From assembly GCA_004794655.1 (NCBI GenBank), contig SMMW01000016.1:310001-374000 (forward strand): DNA of 64,000 bases, written 5' to 3'. Each line of letters begins with the position of its first letter. Within the stretch, counting starts at the first letter, position 1. Positions 46,921 through 59,992 of the stretch are shown one piece after another. A program made the position numbers and the translations under genes. Under the pieces are notes generated by a model. The model ran no database searches. It was not told the DNA's origin and was given only the letters and a program-made list of their open reading frames with translations. Source of the DNA: Marisa cornuarietis (Eukaryota; Mollusca; Gastropoda; Architaenioglossa; Ampullariidae).

Positions 46921-49900
46921 TAATAATGCAGAATTCTCACTAGTGCTTGTATATGTACATATACATTGACCAGGTATAAGACATCACAAAAGATTTACCG
47001 TAAAAGGTCTATTTCGAGGAATCCTTAACTTTTTCCTACTAAGACCTGCCCGAAAAGAAAAAAAACTTAGTAGCCTTTTGCAGTTCTTTAATTCCCCCTC
47101 CCCCCACTTCTTTTCCGTTCAGTTGTCTTTCGAAGAGTGAACGAAGGCGGGGCGGAGGAGTGTGTACCTCTGCCAAAGCCTCTTGTTCTCGCAGTGCTCT
47201 TTCGAAAAAGCACAGTGTCAAATGCCTCCCGCCAGTCATTCTTGCCGCGAATTCCGACCGTCTGGGCGAGTGGAATCCGAAACAGGTTGCCTCGCACCGC
47301 ACGTGCCGGCAACGACGCCACTGAGCCAGGCAAGCGCAGGCTCATGCAGGGGAAGTCACTCTGCCGACAACAGTTCTTGCACGCTAATATTTCAGAAGGA
47401 ATCGCGGCATGCCAGCCTCCACCGAAACAAACAAAAAAGTAAATACACAAAGAAAAAAAATTGAAATAATACAAACACAAAATAAAGTCTTTAACTGGAA
47501 TGCTGCAGCATGCCTTTCAGAGTTTCTTTTGTTATCCTATAGCTTTGTGCACCTTTTTGTTTGTTTGTTTGGTTTTTTTGTTTCATCAGCAGTTTGTTTT
47601 TGACAAGAAGCAAGAATGGTGCGAAACTGACAAAAGAAGCTTGCTGCATGCTTGGCGTGGGGCAAATAATAAAAAAGAATGCCCACGCAGACGTAAATAC
47701 CTATGCACACATAGATATAAGCTGAAGGCAGACATGTTAAAATGACTGGTGATAATGGGTTGTTGTTGCATACATGCTGATGAGCCCAACACCTTTCACA
47801 GCATCTCACTTGTCTTAACCCCTCTGGATTAACCGTCAGCATTTATGGAAGTTTGTGGGAAAAACGGTTAACCCCTGGCGGTAGTGCCACTTAACGCTGC
47901 ATCTGGGGTTTATTCACGTTACCCTCAGTGAGTGACGCTGGGGGTTAATTAACCATTTTAACATAAAATTCCTGTGTAACAGTTGGGGTTAACGTCATTT
48001 AGCTTCAAACAACAGTTAGGACATTTTTTTATCTCCTGGAGCGCAAATTTATGTTTTTTAATATTTTTATTTTTATTCACCCTTGTTGTAAAAAGAGTGA
48101 TAAGAATGTAGTTGCCCAAACGAAATCAAATACTGAAGACAAACAGCTTTTAGGAAAAGTCATTTTACGGTGTCTGGTAGGTAAGAAAATGTTGTGAAAC
48201 AAACCAAGAGAAATACGACGTTCGGGTAATTTTTGTTGGAAGAGGGACTGCTTCGATGTAAGTGTTCAGGGAAAAGAAAATCGCAAATTAGAAAAGCTCT
48301 TGGGAAATTTAGTTTCACTAAAGATATCACGGCACTCAATTACGGGAAAAATAGGTTAGTGAGTTAATCTTCTGACCTACCCTTAACCGTGAAGGACACG
48401 TCTATATATCCGGCCTGATAAAGCCACTTGCTATAAAGTTACTTGTCTTCAGACCACCACCTCAAGCCAAGATGTTAACAGAAGAACGTGGTTTTTTAAA
48501 ATTTAATTATTTATATTTTGTGGGGTAGGGGAGAAGGCGAGAGCACACTAACACGTTAGAGCTTTGTCCGCAGGTGAAAATAAAAACTAAGCTTGTGAGT
48601 ACGAATAATCTAAATCAACGGAGCAAAATCCTGCAAACTAGAGTACAGACAGTTCCTGGTTAGTGACCGTCCGAATTATGGACAAACCAGACAATCGGTT
48701 CTTTAGTAAAAAAAAAAAAAAAAAAAAAATCAAAAACGCGAGAACTATAATGTCTTACGGTATTATTATTGTGTTTAACATGTTTTTGATAGTTGGAAGA
48801 GTTTCTGAAATGTTTTCTGTACATATACAGCATATGGCTGACTATTGTTAAACACGAACCGTACGTATGTGTTCCGACTCAGAAACTTCACTTCACGGCT
48901 GTGGGGCTCCATATAATGCACCACGGAAAATAATTAAGTTTTTCTTGTCCGGGGCCAGTTACAGTGTCCCGTGCACTCCCCATGACCCCGAGACCAGAAG
49001 AGGCAGCAGATGTATTCTGTCTCTCGTTTACAATTTTCTGAAAGCTTTAAAAGAGAATCGTGTGGATCAATGTAAAATACTGTCGGTGCAGTTTGTCTTT
49101 TGGGAGACTGAGCATGTTACCTCTACAGGAAGCAAGCTGTGGCGGAAAATGGATGCAGTTAAATAAGACACAGAGACTTATTAGAGTAAGTGAAAACTCG
49201 CTTGGATCCGTTTCCCTTTGTGTCAAGCTACGGTTTCTAACATTATGTCCTTTTGCCTAACAGGTTGATATTTTGTTTCTGTGTTTGTGGTGTGTTTCAT
49301 GGCTGTCAGTAATGGATTTTTATGTTTGTGTTTACCTCGGCAGCCTTATGGCTAACGATCTTTTGCAAATGGATTGGAATTAATCTTCTACATTCTTTTG
49401 AATAAAACCGAATTGATAGGCTCTGTTTACTTTCTATTCTGGTTTACGTTAAGGATGATTTTTTTCTGTCATTTTGTTTTCAGAACACATATCTTCTGTC
49501 ACGGTGAATTAGCTCCAGCTCAGCTTCTATTTTTTAATATCGTGTTACTGGACAGTGTTTCCTAATCTCACAAGCACTAGTTTTCTGAAATGTGTCTTCG
49601 ACCTTTGATCTGCAGGGATCTCCCTTTTCTCAACGGTCTGCTGTTCTGTCTTCACTTCGCCCTTCGTTTTTAGCATCATCAACTATGACTAATCTTTATC
49701 AAGGACTTTTATCGTAGATGCTTTGATGTATAAAGCACAAGAAGTGTGTCGTGATGACTTACCGTCGCAGTACATAAGTAAAACTTTTAAATAAAAAAAT
49801 GAAATTATTATTTACTTCGTTTAATTTCGATCCCGACACGCGGAAGGGTACACAGAAACCTGGAGCGGCATGCAGTCGCTGAAACAAGAGAAGACAATCA

Positions 49901-51113
49901 GAGCAGACAATGCCCGTTAGACAATATTTGTACTGATAAGTGATAAGTAGATGGTTGAGCATATTCTTTTGTCTACATCAACACAGCGGATAGTAGAAGA
50001 GCAGACTGCTTAACATTAAAAGATGCATGGTCGCGATCAAGAGGCTAAGTCATGAAGTATAGTCACTATGCCCCTTCGGGTATTTGTACCCTTAAGAATG
50101 AAACCTTGTCCGTATACCCTGACCTCATTTTTGTTTTCATTTATTTTATTGGCTATAAGCCCAGGGCGTTACGAACGATTCAAAACCAACATGTCCCACA
50201 CAAGTCTTGAATGCGCTGAAATACTTTACATACTTTAGACACGGTTCTCGTTTTTTTGTTTCACCTCACACTGCATGTGTGAATCTTGACGGATCCTGCA
50301 GGCCGCGGGCTGTTGGAGAAGCAGGCAAGGTAAGCTATCAGTCTATAGCTAGGTAGGTCTACCTGATCCGCATGGGATCGGCAGACCTCCACCAGGTGAG
50401 AAAAGGTGCGTGGCCAAGCTCGCGGGCGTTGCGTGCCTCACCCCCAATACGAAAGGTCATCGCCGGGTTGAACACCAGATGCTCAGCAATTGTGACTGCC
50501 AGCCCCCTCTTCCGTCTGTACCTCCCTAGCCCCCACTTCCCGAGCCCCCCCCCCGAGCCTCTCAGGGCCCTTTTTCAGGGCCGGAAGTGTGAATGGCTCG
50601 CGCACCAGGTAACCTTCCAGACCTGCATACCATGCGCTCAGGATCATGGGACTGCGGTCGGCATGGTTGAACGACAGCCAGCAAACTGTTAAAACACGTT
50701 TTTCATATCGTATTGTTATCGTTCAAAATTTAGCATCGTACCAATAGAATGAACGGTGGAGATATATTTTGTAAATTCTGACTCTTCCTGTCACTCTTCT
50801 TTTGTTAAACGACAAAGATTGTAGGAAATCAGCTCAAATCCTGGCTCCGACACGTAATTTCTATCTGATTATGTGGCACCTGTTTACAGACCTCACTTGC
50901 TGACGCGATGTAAAACATAACGAACCAAGCTCCCTCGATCCTTTCTTAATCGTGTCAACAGAGGTCTCTGGATTAATAGCTTACTCGTCATTTCCGAAGA
51001 AATTATTCATGTTTATGTTTGTAGACTTTAGTGAGTCGTTGAGATAAGATCCCGAGGTCAACTGCCGTATGCTTGTAACATGAAATGCCATGTTTATCGT
51101 CCCACTGCTAGAT

Positions 51114-51114
<1 letters not shown>

Positions 51115-51151
<37 letters not shown>

Positions 51152-51155
51152 TCGC
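51115..51155 (+). repeat. Compound (CT)n(CA)n microsatellite
   Basis: A CT run passes directly into a CA run, followed by cgcacg repeats to about 51170. Confidence 0.9.
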
Positions 51156-54100
51156 ACGCACGCACGCACGTACGACCGTAAATATTCTTAATGAGCTGTC
51201 TTTTATTTGTAGGAGACACTTTTTTTTCGTCCAAGTAAATACATGAACGACTGCGTAAAAAGAGTTGCTAAGTGTGATATGTTAATTTTAATTACAGGTT
51301 ATCAGATGTTGTATATAAGGAAGTGACAATCTTACTATTATGTGTATGTACGAATTTATAATAACATAATCAAACTGTTATCTCGCCAACCTTTCCTTTC
51401 GCCTCACTGGATGAAGGAATGGATTTCCCTCAAAGTTACCTCTCCCCCTTAATTAGGGATCCTACCCCCTTTAAGTCGCCACCCTAGCCTCTCGTTCAAC
51501 GTTAGTGGTTGATTGATGGTGGCGAGATAACGAGTTGTGATTGTATATACATTTTGGTTAGTTTTGCTGTTCATCATGAGGCTGTTTTCACGTGATGCAC
51601 ATTATAGCTTTACACCCAAGAGAAAGCCCATTGATTGTTTTAATGATTTTTTTTTTGTAAACCTACATTGAATACATGTCTACAACAGCAAGAAGCTCTA
51701 ACCATTATCACACTACACCACCACCACCACCACCACAGAGGTAGGCTTCCCACCCACCCCCACATATACACCCTCCAAGCTGAGATACTTCCCCCCCCCA
51801 CACACACGCACACACTTTTTTTTTAAAGATGCGCATGCTTTGATAAGAGCCAGTGACCCTTCAGAGTCATTCCTGTATACCAACCACAATACCATCTGAA
51901 AGTCGCTTTGGGAGTGCTGACAATCCTAGGGCACATTAAGAGACACCTGAAACGAAATGAAAGAAAAGAGCAGGTATAGACTGTGGTGTGTAAACTCGAT
52001 ACTACTTCACTTTCTGTGTCTGCATGTGTTCCCGTACTTCCTTCGGTTTGAATAGCCAGTCACGTCTGCTGATCGTCTATTACTCCTCAGCTGAATGAAG
52101 AACAATAAAAGAATGGAGAACAAAGCATGAGAATAAATATAGCACGTACAAGAGGTCGAGGACGGGTTTAATCTGTCAGGGAACATGCTGATAGGGTATC
52201 TCTTCTAAATGTCTACCCAAACATTAAAAAAAGACCATTAAATCCACTGGAACGACCATAACCCTTAAAGTATTCTCGTCAAGCTTCAGCCGTCGATGTT
52301 AGCTTCGTCGTCGGACGATCACATTTGACGGCGAGAGGCGAGGTTCACAGGTCTGTTGGATGAGACTAAAGTTATTGGATCGCCGGCCACTAAAGTTTGT
52401 GGTGTCCAAACCTGAAGGCGCTGTTTACTTTTAGTTTTCTTTTCTCGAGTACAAGTAGCATTTTAAGGATCATGTCTGCTTAAGGTAACAAGTACCGGCT
52501 AAAAGTATAGGGTAACAGTTACTGGTCACATTCCTTTTGGATCATATGTCTGCGCTTAGTAAGAGGGCGTACAATCTTCAGTTTCAATTTATTTGTGAAG
52601 ACCTGCTGAAGATGAGATTGTCCCTGTCAAGTTCCTTTTGAAATTTGCTGTATATGAGAAGACGCGAGGGTCGTTATTATGTGGTAACCTTATAAGGGAC
52701 GTAGCATCGCTCACAGTGAAGGTTTAGTGTGGCTTGTTGACAATTGAGAGTGACTAACATACGATTGTTGTACATGTTCCCCTGCAAGATTATGATGACA
52801 TGGGTAGTAGGAGTTAAGCCCTGTCACCCACCCGAGCCCAGTGTCCGAGTTTGTCGTAAAACCCAGGAACATTTGCAACAGTCGCTGTAGTCAAAGTTGG
52901 CTCTAAAGTGATTCTGTCAAAAGAAATGTTAAAGAAGCGCGGGAGAGGAAGGGGGGAACCTCTGGAGTTCACGACCAACGATCGTTTAGATTCATTTCCA
53001 TTTGAATCAGAAAATGACAACAACAAACTGACAGGATGTGAGTTTCACACGAGTCCTCAGTGTTGAGAAAGACAGACGGTCGTCTCCAAAGCGAGTCGTA
53101 GTTGTTAAAGTCAGTGATGCAGAACAATGCATGATCATCTTGGAGTTATGGGAAGGAGGTGTCGAAGGGGAGGTCTGTGTACGCATCACTGCGTGAAGGA
53201 GACACGGGTGCAGGTGTCCTTTACGGGGGGTTCCACTGATAGAGGACGTTGTTGAGACTCTCGAGGAAAGGGAGGGAGCGGGTTGCTGAAAATGGGGTTT
53301 ATGAGAAATAACGATGACTGCAGTTAAACTCCTGTCACGTCAAAAAAAAAAAAAAAAAAAGAAAGCGAACACGGCTGTTGTAAACCGAGATCCTGCCAGT
53401 AATATCACAACCACCAAATTAAATCAAAAGAATAAGAGGGATCCGCCTGCCACTAGAATTTCCCATCCGCCGTCAGAGGGAACATGTGTCTCAAAGCGGG
53501 ATGGTGGGAAGAGTCAGGGGCTGTGAGAGCGGGGAGATAGGGTACAGGCAAGTAAGAGAAGTGTAGCTAAAGAGGAGTTATAGAAGTTTCCGATTCAGAT
53601 TCTTCCACGCATTTGATTTCATTCAAAGGGCAGTAGGGGGGAATATGGATGAGAGCGGGGCGGGGGGAATGGAGATCTCACATCAAAACTAGATTTTCCA
53701 TTCAAAATTAGATTTCATGCGGATCATCTACGAATCAGCTCCCCTGCCATTTGGGAGCTCATCCAGATCGAGACATCCCCTCCCCCCCCCAACCACCGCC
53801 ACACCCCGCTCCCACCACAAGCTTTGTTCATTTCCTGCTCACGCGCGGTAGTCACATCGCATCTTGACAGGGTCGTCTTTTATCTTGGGCCCCTCATTTC
53901 CCACGAAACACCTTGCTCTGCTTTATCTGGAAGTTTTGCACCTCCAACACGATGGTCCTCTGCGAACGGCAGCTTTTATCTCAGTTACTGCGCGCGTTTT
54001 CTCGCCTCACGGGAGGAAACTCTGTCCGACGGAGCCATCATTGACGGAAGCAGTTTATTACACCTTTGACTGGATGCAGGGCCTTTTCTTGGCAATGACC

Positions 54101-54204
54101 GCCAGTATGTTTCCCTCTGTGAGCGGGCGTTTGAAGACGGGTAGCATGACGGGAAGCCTGACGGAAAAGGGTTGTGGGAGTGAGAAGTTGAAGGATGCAG
54201 ATGA

Positions 54205-55745
54205 TGGCAGGTACAGGTGAGGATGATGATGATGGGAAGACAGTACTGGCAGGTAGAGGTAAGGATGATGATGATGAGGAGGAGACAGTTTTGGCAGGTA
54301 CAGGTGAGGATGATGATGAGGTGGAGACAGTACTGGCAGGTGAGAATGATGATGATGAGGAGACTTCTGGCACGTACAGGTGAGAATGATGATGAGGAGA
54401 GAGTACTGGCAGGTAGAGGTGAGGATGATGATGATGAGAAGACGTTACTGGCAGGTAGAGGTGAGGATGATGATGGTGGTAAGACAGTATTGGCAGGCAG
54501 AGGTGAGGATGATGAGGAGACAGTACTTGCAGGTACAGGTGAGGGTGATGATGATGGGAAGACAGTACTGGCGGGCAGAGGTGAGGATGATGATGATGAG
54601 AAGACGGTACTGGCAGGTACAGGTGAGGATGATGATGATGAGGAGGAGGAGACAGTATTGGCAGGTACAGGTGAGGATGATGATGATGGGAAGACAGTAC
54701 TGGCAGGTAGAGGTAAGGATGATGATGATGAGGAGGAGACAGTTTTGGCAGGTACAGGTGAGGATGATGATGAGGTGGAGACAGTACTGGCAGGTGAGAA
54801 TGATGATGATGAGGAGACTTCTGGCACGTACAGGTGAGAATGATGATGAGGAGAGAGTACTGGCAGGTAGAGGTGAGGATGATGATGATGAGAAGACGTT
54901 ACTGGCAGGTAGAGGTGAGGATGATGATGGTGGTAAGACAGTATTGGCAGGCAGAGGTGAGGATGATGAGGAGACAGTACTTGCAGGTACAGGTGAGGGT
55001 GATGATGATGGGAAGACAGTACTGGCGGGCAGAGGTGAGGATGATGATGATGAGAAGACGGTACTGGCAGGTACAGGTGAGGATGATGATGATGAGGAGG
55101 AGGAGACAGTATTGGCAGGTACAGGTGAGGATGATGAGGAGGAGGAGACAGTACTGGCAGGTACAGGTGAGAATGATGATGAGGAGGAGACTTCTGGCAG
55201 GTACAGGTGAGAATGATGAGGAGGAGACAGTACTGGCAGATACAGGTGAGGATGATGATGATGATGAGAAGACAGTACTGGCAGGTACAGGTGAGGATGA
55301 TGATGATGAGAAGACGGTACTGGCAAGGTAGAGGTGAGGATGATGATGGTGGTAAGACAGTACTGGCAGGCAGAGGTGAGGATGATGAGGAGACAGTACT
55401 TGCAGGTACAGGTGAGGGTGATGATGATGGGAAGACAGTACTGGCAGGCAGAGGTGAGGATGATGAGGAGACAGTACTTGCAGGTACAGGTGAGGGTGAT
55501 GATGATGGGAAGACAGTACTGGCAGGTAGAGGTGAGGATGATGATGAGGAGGAGGAGACAGTACTGGCAGATACAGGGAGGATGATGATGATGATGAGAA
55601 GACAGTACTGGCAGGTACAGGTGAGGATGATGATGAGGAGGAGACAGCACTGGCAGGTACAGGCGACGATGGTGATGATGATGAGGAGACAGTACTTGCA
55701 GGTATAAGTGATAATGATGTTGAGGAGACAGTACTGGAGGAACAA
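54205..55745 (+). repeat. Minisatellite array with GAT/GAG-rich units and 454-bp higher-order duplication
   Basis: About 1.5 kb of variable units, roughly 36-60 bp, built as (ca)ggtacaggtgagga, then tgatgatgatgagga, then gacagtactgg. The block from about 54238 recurs almost without change 454 bp later (from 54692), and part recurs again after 55330, as expected from recent unequal exchange. Units rarely contain stop codons, so long frames exist on both strands (up to 586 codons). These are acidic GEDDDDE repeats on plus and Ser/Pro/His runs on minus, and frames shift between units, so I do not call a gene. About twenty units contain CAGGTGAG, a consensus 5' splice-site and E-box sequence. Confidence 0.9.
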
Positions 55746-55972
55746 GTGACAGCACGGAAAAGTGTGTGTAGTGACAAGAGACCTGGCAAAGAAGTGCGGG
55801 TGTTAGAAGAGTAGGTACTAGCAAGTTATCGTCAACTAACCTCTTCCCCTTCATTATCATCAGAAACCTGCAACATGTAGATTTTAGAGGCATCCATAAC
55901 CCTATTGTCATAAACAACATGACCTGAATAGTTCTCAATATCGACCACTCACTTCCTTCCCGCCACCACCGG

Positions 55973-58900
55973 CCTGTGCCAGTTGTATGAATGCTCTATT
56001 CTTAATGGTTGTAGCTTTTTCGATGCAGATAGTAGCATGACCTTTATTTCACAGGCTGGGTCCAGTTTGCTAGATTACTTTTGTGCATCAAACGATCTGT
56101 GCGAGGAAGGCATATTTTTGTCGCTGAAAGTTGAAAATAGAGTAGAGTCAGACCACCTGCCAGTCGTGTTGACGGTAAGCGTGACGCGGACAGACCGAGC
56201 TGATGCACGTGCAGAGGGGAGGTACGTAGAGAAAGTAGTGTGGGACAAGGACAAGACAGATCTATTTTTAGCTGCACTGAGTACAGGGGAAGCCCAAGAG
56301 AAGCTAGCACGTGCAAGTTGTGAAATAGAACAGGACCCGAACAATGCCATGGGGATTTTTGTGAACTGCCTTCAGTCGGCTGCGACATGCATGAAGAAAA
56401 GAATCTTTGTAGGAGATCGTAAAAAAGATGCAGAATGGTTTGACCATGAGTGTGTAGAAGCCAAGAAACTCGCCAAGTGTTACCTACGCAAGTTGAGGCG
56501 AAATATATCGGACCAGTACCGAACACAGTACGTGGAAGCAAGACGTCAGTATCAGAGAATAATCAGGGAGAAAAAGAAAAATTTCAAAAAGACGAAAGCA
56601 GAGCGATTGTCACAACAAATAAATAATCCTAAGCTCTTCTGGGCAGAAGTTAACTCATGTCTTAACAAAAAAGTCAGGAAATCAGCTAGCGAAAAAATTT
56701 CTGCAAATGAATGGATGAACCACTTTACTGAAGTTTTTAAATCAAATACTGTGAGCTCTCCCAGTTTAAACCTCTCTGATGCTGACCAATTGTCCGGAGT
56801 AGACGCATTAGATGAAACTATAAGCGAAGACGAGGTGCGCTCAGCAATCAGGGGCCTGAACTCTGGGAAGGCATGTGGTATAGATAACATTTTGGCAGAA
56901 ATGTTAAAAGTTGCCGAAGAACACGTATTGGCCTTTCTGACTAAATACTTCAATAATATGTTTGTAAACGGGAAATGTCCCGACCTATGGAAAGAAGCTA
57001 TCATTGTACCAGTCTTCAAAAAAGGAGACCGAGAGTCCCCCAGTAACTATAGAGGAATCTCGCTACTGAGTGTGATTGGTAAATGTTATACTTCAATCCT
57101 GAACACTAGGTTGTATGAATGGCTGGAAGAAAACAAGATTATCCCTGAATCACAAGCAGGATTTAGAAAGGGGTACTCTACAACTGACCACATATTCTCG
57201 TTATATGCTATTGTCCAGAAATACCTTAGTAAACCAGCTAAACTTTACACATGCTTTGTGGATTTAAAGATGGCTTACGACTCAGTCCAACACGAAACCC
57301 TATTGAGAGCATTAATTAAATGCGGAGTATCCGGACTTTTCACCAGAGCAGTAATGGCGATGTATGACTCCCTGAAGGCACGCATACGGACAAAAACGGA
57401 ACTTACTGAGTCCTTTCACTGTCCCCGCGGCCTTCGACAGGGGTGTGTAGCTAGCCCAACCCTTTTTTCTATTATTATGAATGAAATAGCCGATGCGTTG
57501 TCTACCGAAGGTAAACACGGTATTCAGCTTTGCCCCGGTCTAGTTGAACTGTTCATTCTGATGTTTGCAGACGACTTGGTACTCTTATCAAGCACACCAG
57601 CTGGTCTTCAAAACCAGCTAAACTGCCTCGCTAAGTCATGCCAGAAGCTAGGACTAGAAATTAACAGTAGCAAAACTAAGGTAATGGTCTTTAGGAAGGG
57701 GGGTTTCTTGGGAAGACGGGAAAAGTGGTCCATAGGAGAAACAGCCCTAGAAGTAGTTAACAGCTACGTGTACCTAGGCTTTACTTTTACAACAACCATG
57801 AGCTCGTTCCAAGGGGCTAAGCAGTTAGCGGTAAAAGGGAAAAATGCTACGTTTGACATAGTTAGAGCCTTAAAAAACATTGACAACATGAGTAGACAGA
57901 CTTTTTTTAAACTCTTCGACGCAGTAGTACAACCAACCCTTCTATATGCATCTGAAGTATGGGGACTTCTCCATGACAATAGTCCTGTGGAAAAGGTACA
58001 CCTTTACGCATGTAAGAAGTTTTGAATGTCCCCATACTTACTCCATCAGAGATGATATATGGCGAACTTGGAAGGTATCCGCTCATCGTCAGTTGCTATC
58101 TGAGAACAATTAAATTCTGGCTCCGAGTGACAAAAATGCCCATCAACCGCATACCCAAACAAGCATACCAATTACTATTTAATCTAGATGCAAAAGGCAA
58201 AACAAACTGGGTAACAAAAGTGAGAGTAGCCCTAGGATCTATGGGTTTTAATCTGGTATGGGTAAACCAAGGAGTAGGAGACGATAAAATGTTTCTCGCT
58301 ACTCTCAAACGTAGAGTGATAGATGTCACCCAGCAAACGTGGGTGGCCAACATGAGGAATAGTGAACGGTACCAGTTATACAGATCGTACAAATCCACTC
58401 TCGTACCAGAGCTATACTTTGACTATGTAAACATTAAAATTTTCAGGGATGTTTTAGTACGCTTTCGGCTAGGTGTGAGCGAGATAAATACCCATAAAAA
58501 TCGTTTTATACAACAAAGGACAGAAAACACAAACAAATGCCCTTTCTGTACAAATTATATAGAGGATGAAACCCATGTCCTTTTCAATGTCCCAGATATG
58601 TAGACCTTCGACCCAAATATCTCCAGCAAGTCTCACAACACAATCAAAAACAATATCTTGTGCAGATACTATCATCCGAGAACGCAGGAAGAATACGACA
58701 ATTGGCATGGTATATTCATAAATGTTTAAGGAGAAGAAGGGAGATAAGCGAAGTTGATATTATGTGAAGTCTGATTGATACCCTCTGTATATGGATGCTC
58801 TCTGCTCGAAAAATACCCCTTTTGATTGATAATATTGACATCTGAAAGTTGCCATAATGTATGTGTACATACGATGTGTCTATGTAGGGTAGGGATGAGA

Positions 58901-59099
58901 GGGTATAAATGAAGAGGTGTTAGGATGAGTGGGTGTGTGAGAGGACTACTGTACAGTGCATGTCTTTAAAGTGTACGACGGGATGGGTATGAATGGATAG
59001 GTGACTGTATGTATGAGAGGATGAACCCTATATGCTCACCTTGAGTGACAATGGCTGAAATGGCCCTAAGTCAATAAAATGTTCGAGTTCGAGTTCGAG
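55973..59099 (+). mobile_element. 5'-truncated non-LTR retrotransposon (LINE) with target-site duplication
   Basis: A 3.1-kb insertion flanked by tcccgccaccaccgg (55958-55972) and tcccgccatcaccgg (59100-59114), a 15-bp target-site duplication with one mismatch. It begins inside the endonuclease domain, continues through reverse transcriptase and a C-terminal cysteine motif, then a 3' UTR, and ends in a short hexamer tail (GTTCGA repeated three times) after cctaagtcaataaaat. 5' truncation, TSD and simple tail are the hallmarks of target-primed reverse transcription. One TSD mismatch and two frameshifts suggest a fairly recent but inactive copy. The clade is not assigned; it has an APE-type endonuclease. 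Confidence 0.92.
55983..58766 (+). pseudogene. LINE ORF2-like endonuclease/reverse transcriptase, frameshifted
   Basis: The coding frame enters from the truncation point at about 55973 (LCQLYECSILNG) and is open to 58025. The end of the endonuclease shows SDHLPVVL (about 56146). Reverse-transcriptase blocks follow: LNSGKACGIDN, SNYRGISLLSVIGKCY, ESQAGFRKGYSTTDHIFSLY, CFVDLKMAYDSV, GLRQGCVASPTLFS, and the catalytic FADDLVLLSS (about 57563). At about 58020 the frame shifts and continues in a second frame to 58603 (GELGRYPL, then CPFCTNYIEDETHVLF). At about 58588 it shifts again, with recognisable sequence running to a stop near 58766. Both shifts look like single-base losses, so no intact protein can be made. 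Confidence 0.9.
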
Positions 59100-59114
59100 T
59101 CCCGCCATCACCGG

Positions 59115-59895
59115 ACGTTCCTGGGAAGTTGACCTTGGGTATAGGCACTGTCTTACATTACTCAAAACACAGAGATTATTCTACTGCAGCGCATGGCATT
59201 AAAATTGTGTTGACAAGTTGATGAAGCCCTGTTATATAAGGGCTGTTAAGTTTATGAATCTTTAAGCCATGCAGCTGCTTCACTATTCTCTTCCTGTCTT
59301 CACACAGCCACTTTCAGGGGGAATAAATCTGTGCTTTATTCGTCTTCTCCCCATGACCCAAACCGCCACAACCACACGGCCGATACCCACCGACCGCTTT
59401 TTCTGTACTTCTTGTGTTTTCTACGAAATAAAGTTTCAAATAAAGAACTGGGTATAGCTGCTTTGAAGCATGCTCCCCCCTAAGATGCGTGTCTATCTGT
59501 GCTGCTGTGCTGTGTGCGAGGAAAGTTCCAGAAGGAAGACCGCTGGGCGAGACAGTGATTAGTTCTCGCTGTGTTCACGGAGAGTTGAAAAGGGTCTGGG
59601 GTTTATCCTCGTTTCGCATGAAGCATTAACTCTGATCCAGAAAAAGAAAATCTGCAGGCACCTGACCGAGAAGGGGTGACACTCCGCTCGGCTTGCTGGG
59701 CAGGGTTAACAATATTTGGGTAGCTCCTGAAATACCCGACAGATTTAGCAGTGCGCGAAGGTAGAATAATTTGGCAGACAGTATTGGAGATTGGATAGAC
59801 CTGACAGCGAACAAGTCTCGAAGAACGGAAAATTAATGACAAGAGCTTGTAGTAATATCATCAGGTATCCCCACAGCCAATCAGGAGGAACGAAT
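59115..59895. other. Intergenic region, no gene seen
   Basis: No supported gene. Frames on the minus strand around 59603-59842 are short and overlapping, with no domain. Confidence 0.4.
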
Positions 59896-59907
59896 TGTTG
59901 TTGTTGT

Positions 59908-59991
<84 letters not shown>

Positions 59992-59992
59992 G
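59896..59992 (+). repeat. (GAT)n microsatellite
   Basis: Long perfect GAT run (about 29 units) after a gttgttgtt lead-in. Confidence 0.95.

Larger units (their letters stand above)
46080..54204. other. Intergenic region, no gene seen
   Basis: 8 kb with no conserved exon recognised on either strand. It includes a CAC/CAT tract at 46875-46920, a GC-rich patch at 47130-47440 open on both strands, A runs at 48708-48729 and 53342-53360, a CT-CA microsatellite at 51115-51155, and a pair of exon-like stretches near 50302-50395. A gene with short exons could be hidden here. Confidence 0.35.

Noticed and set aside
53985..55938. Frames of 586 and 497 codons on the minus strand and 206-276 codons on the plus strand
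   Set aside because: They lie in the minisatellite. Frames on both strands come from the lack of stop codons in GAT/GAG-rich units, and the reading frame changes between units.
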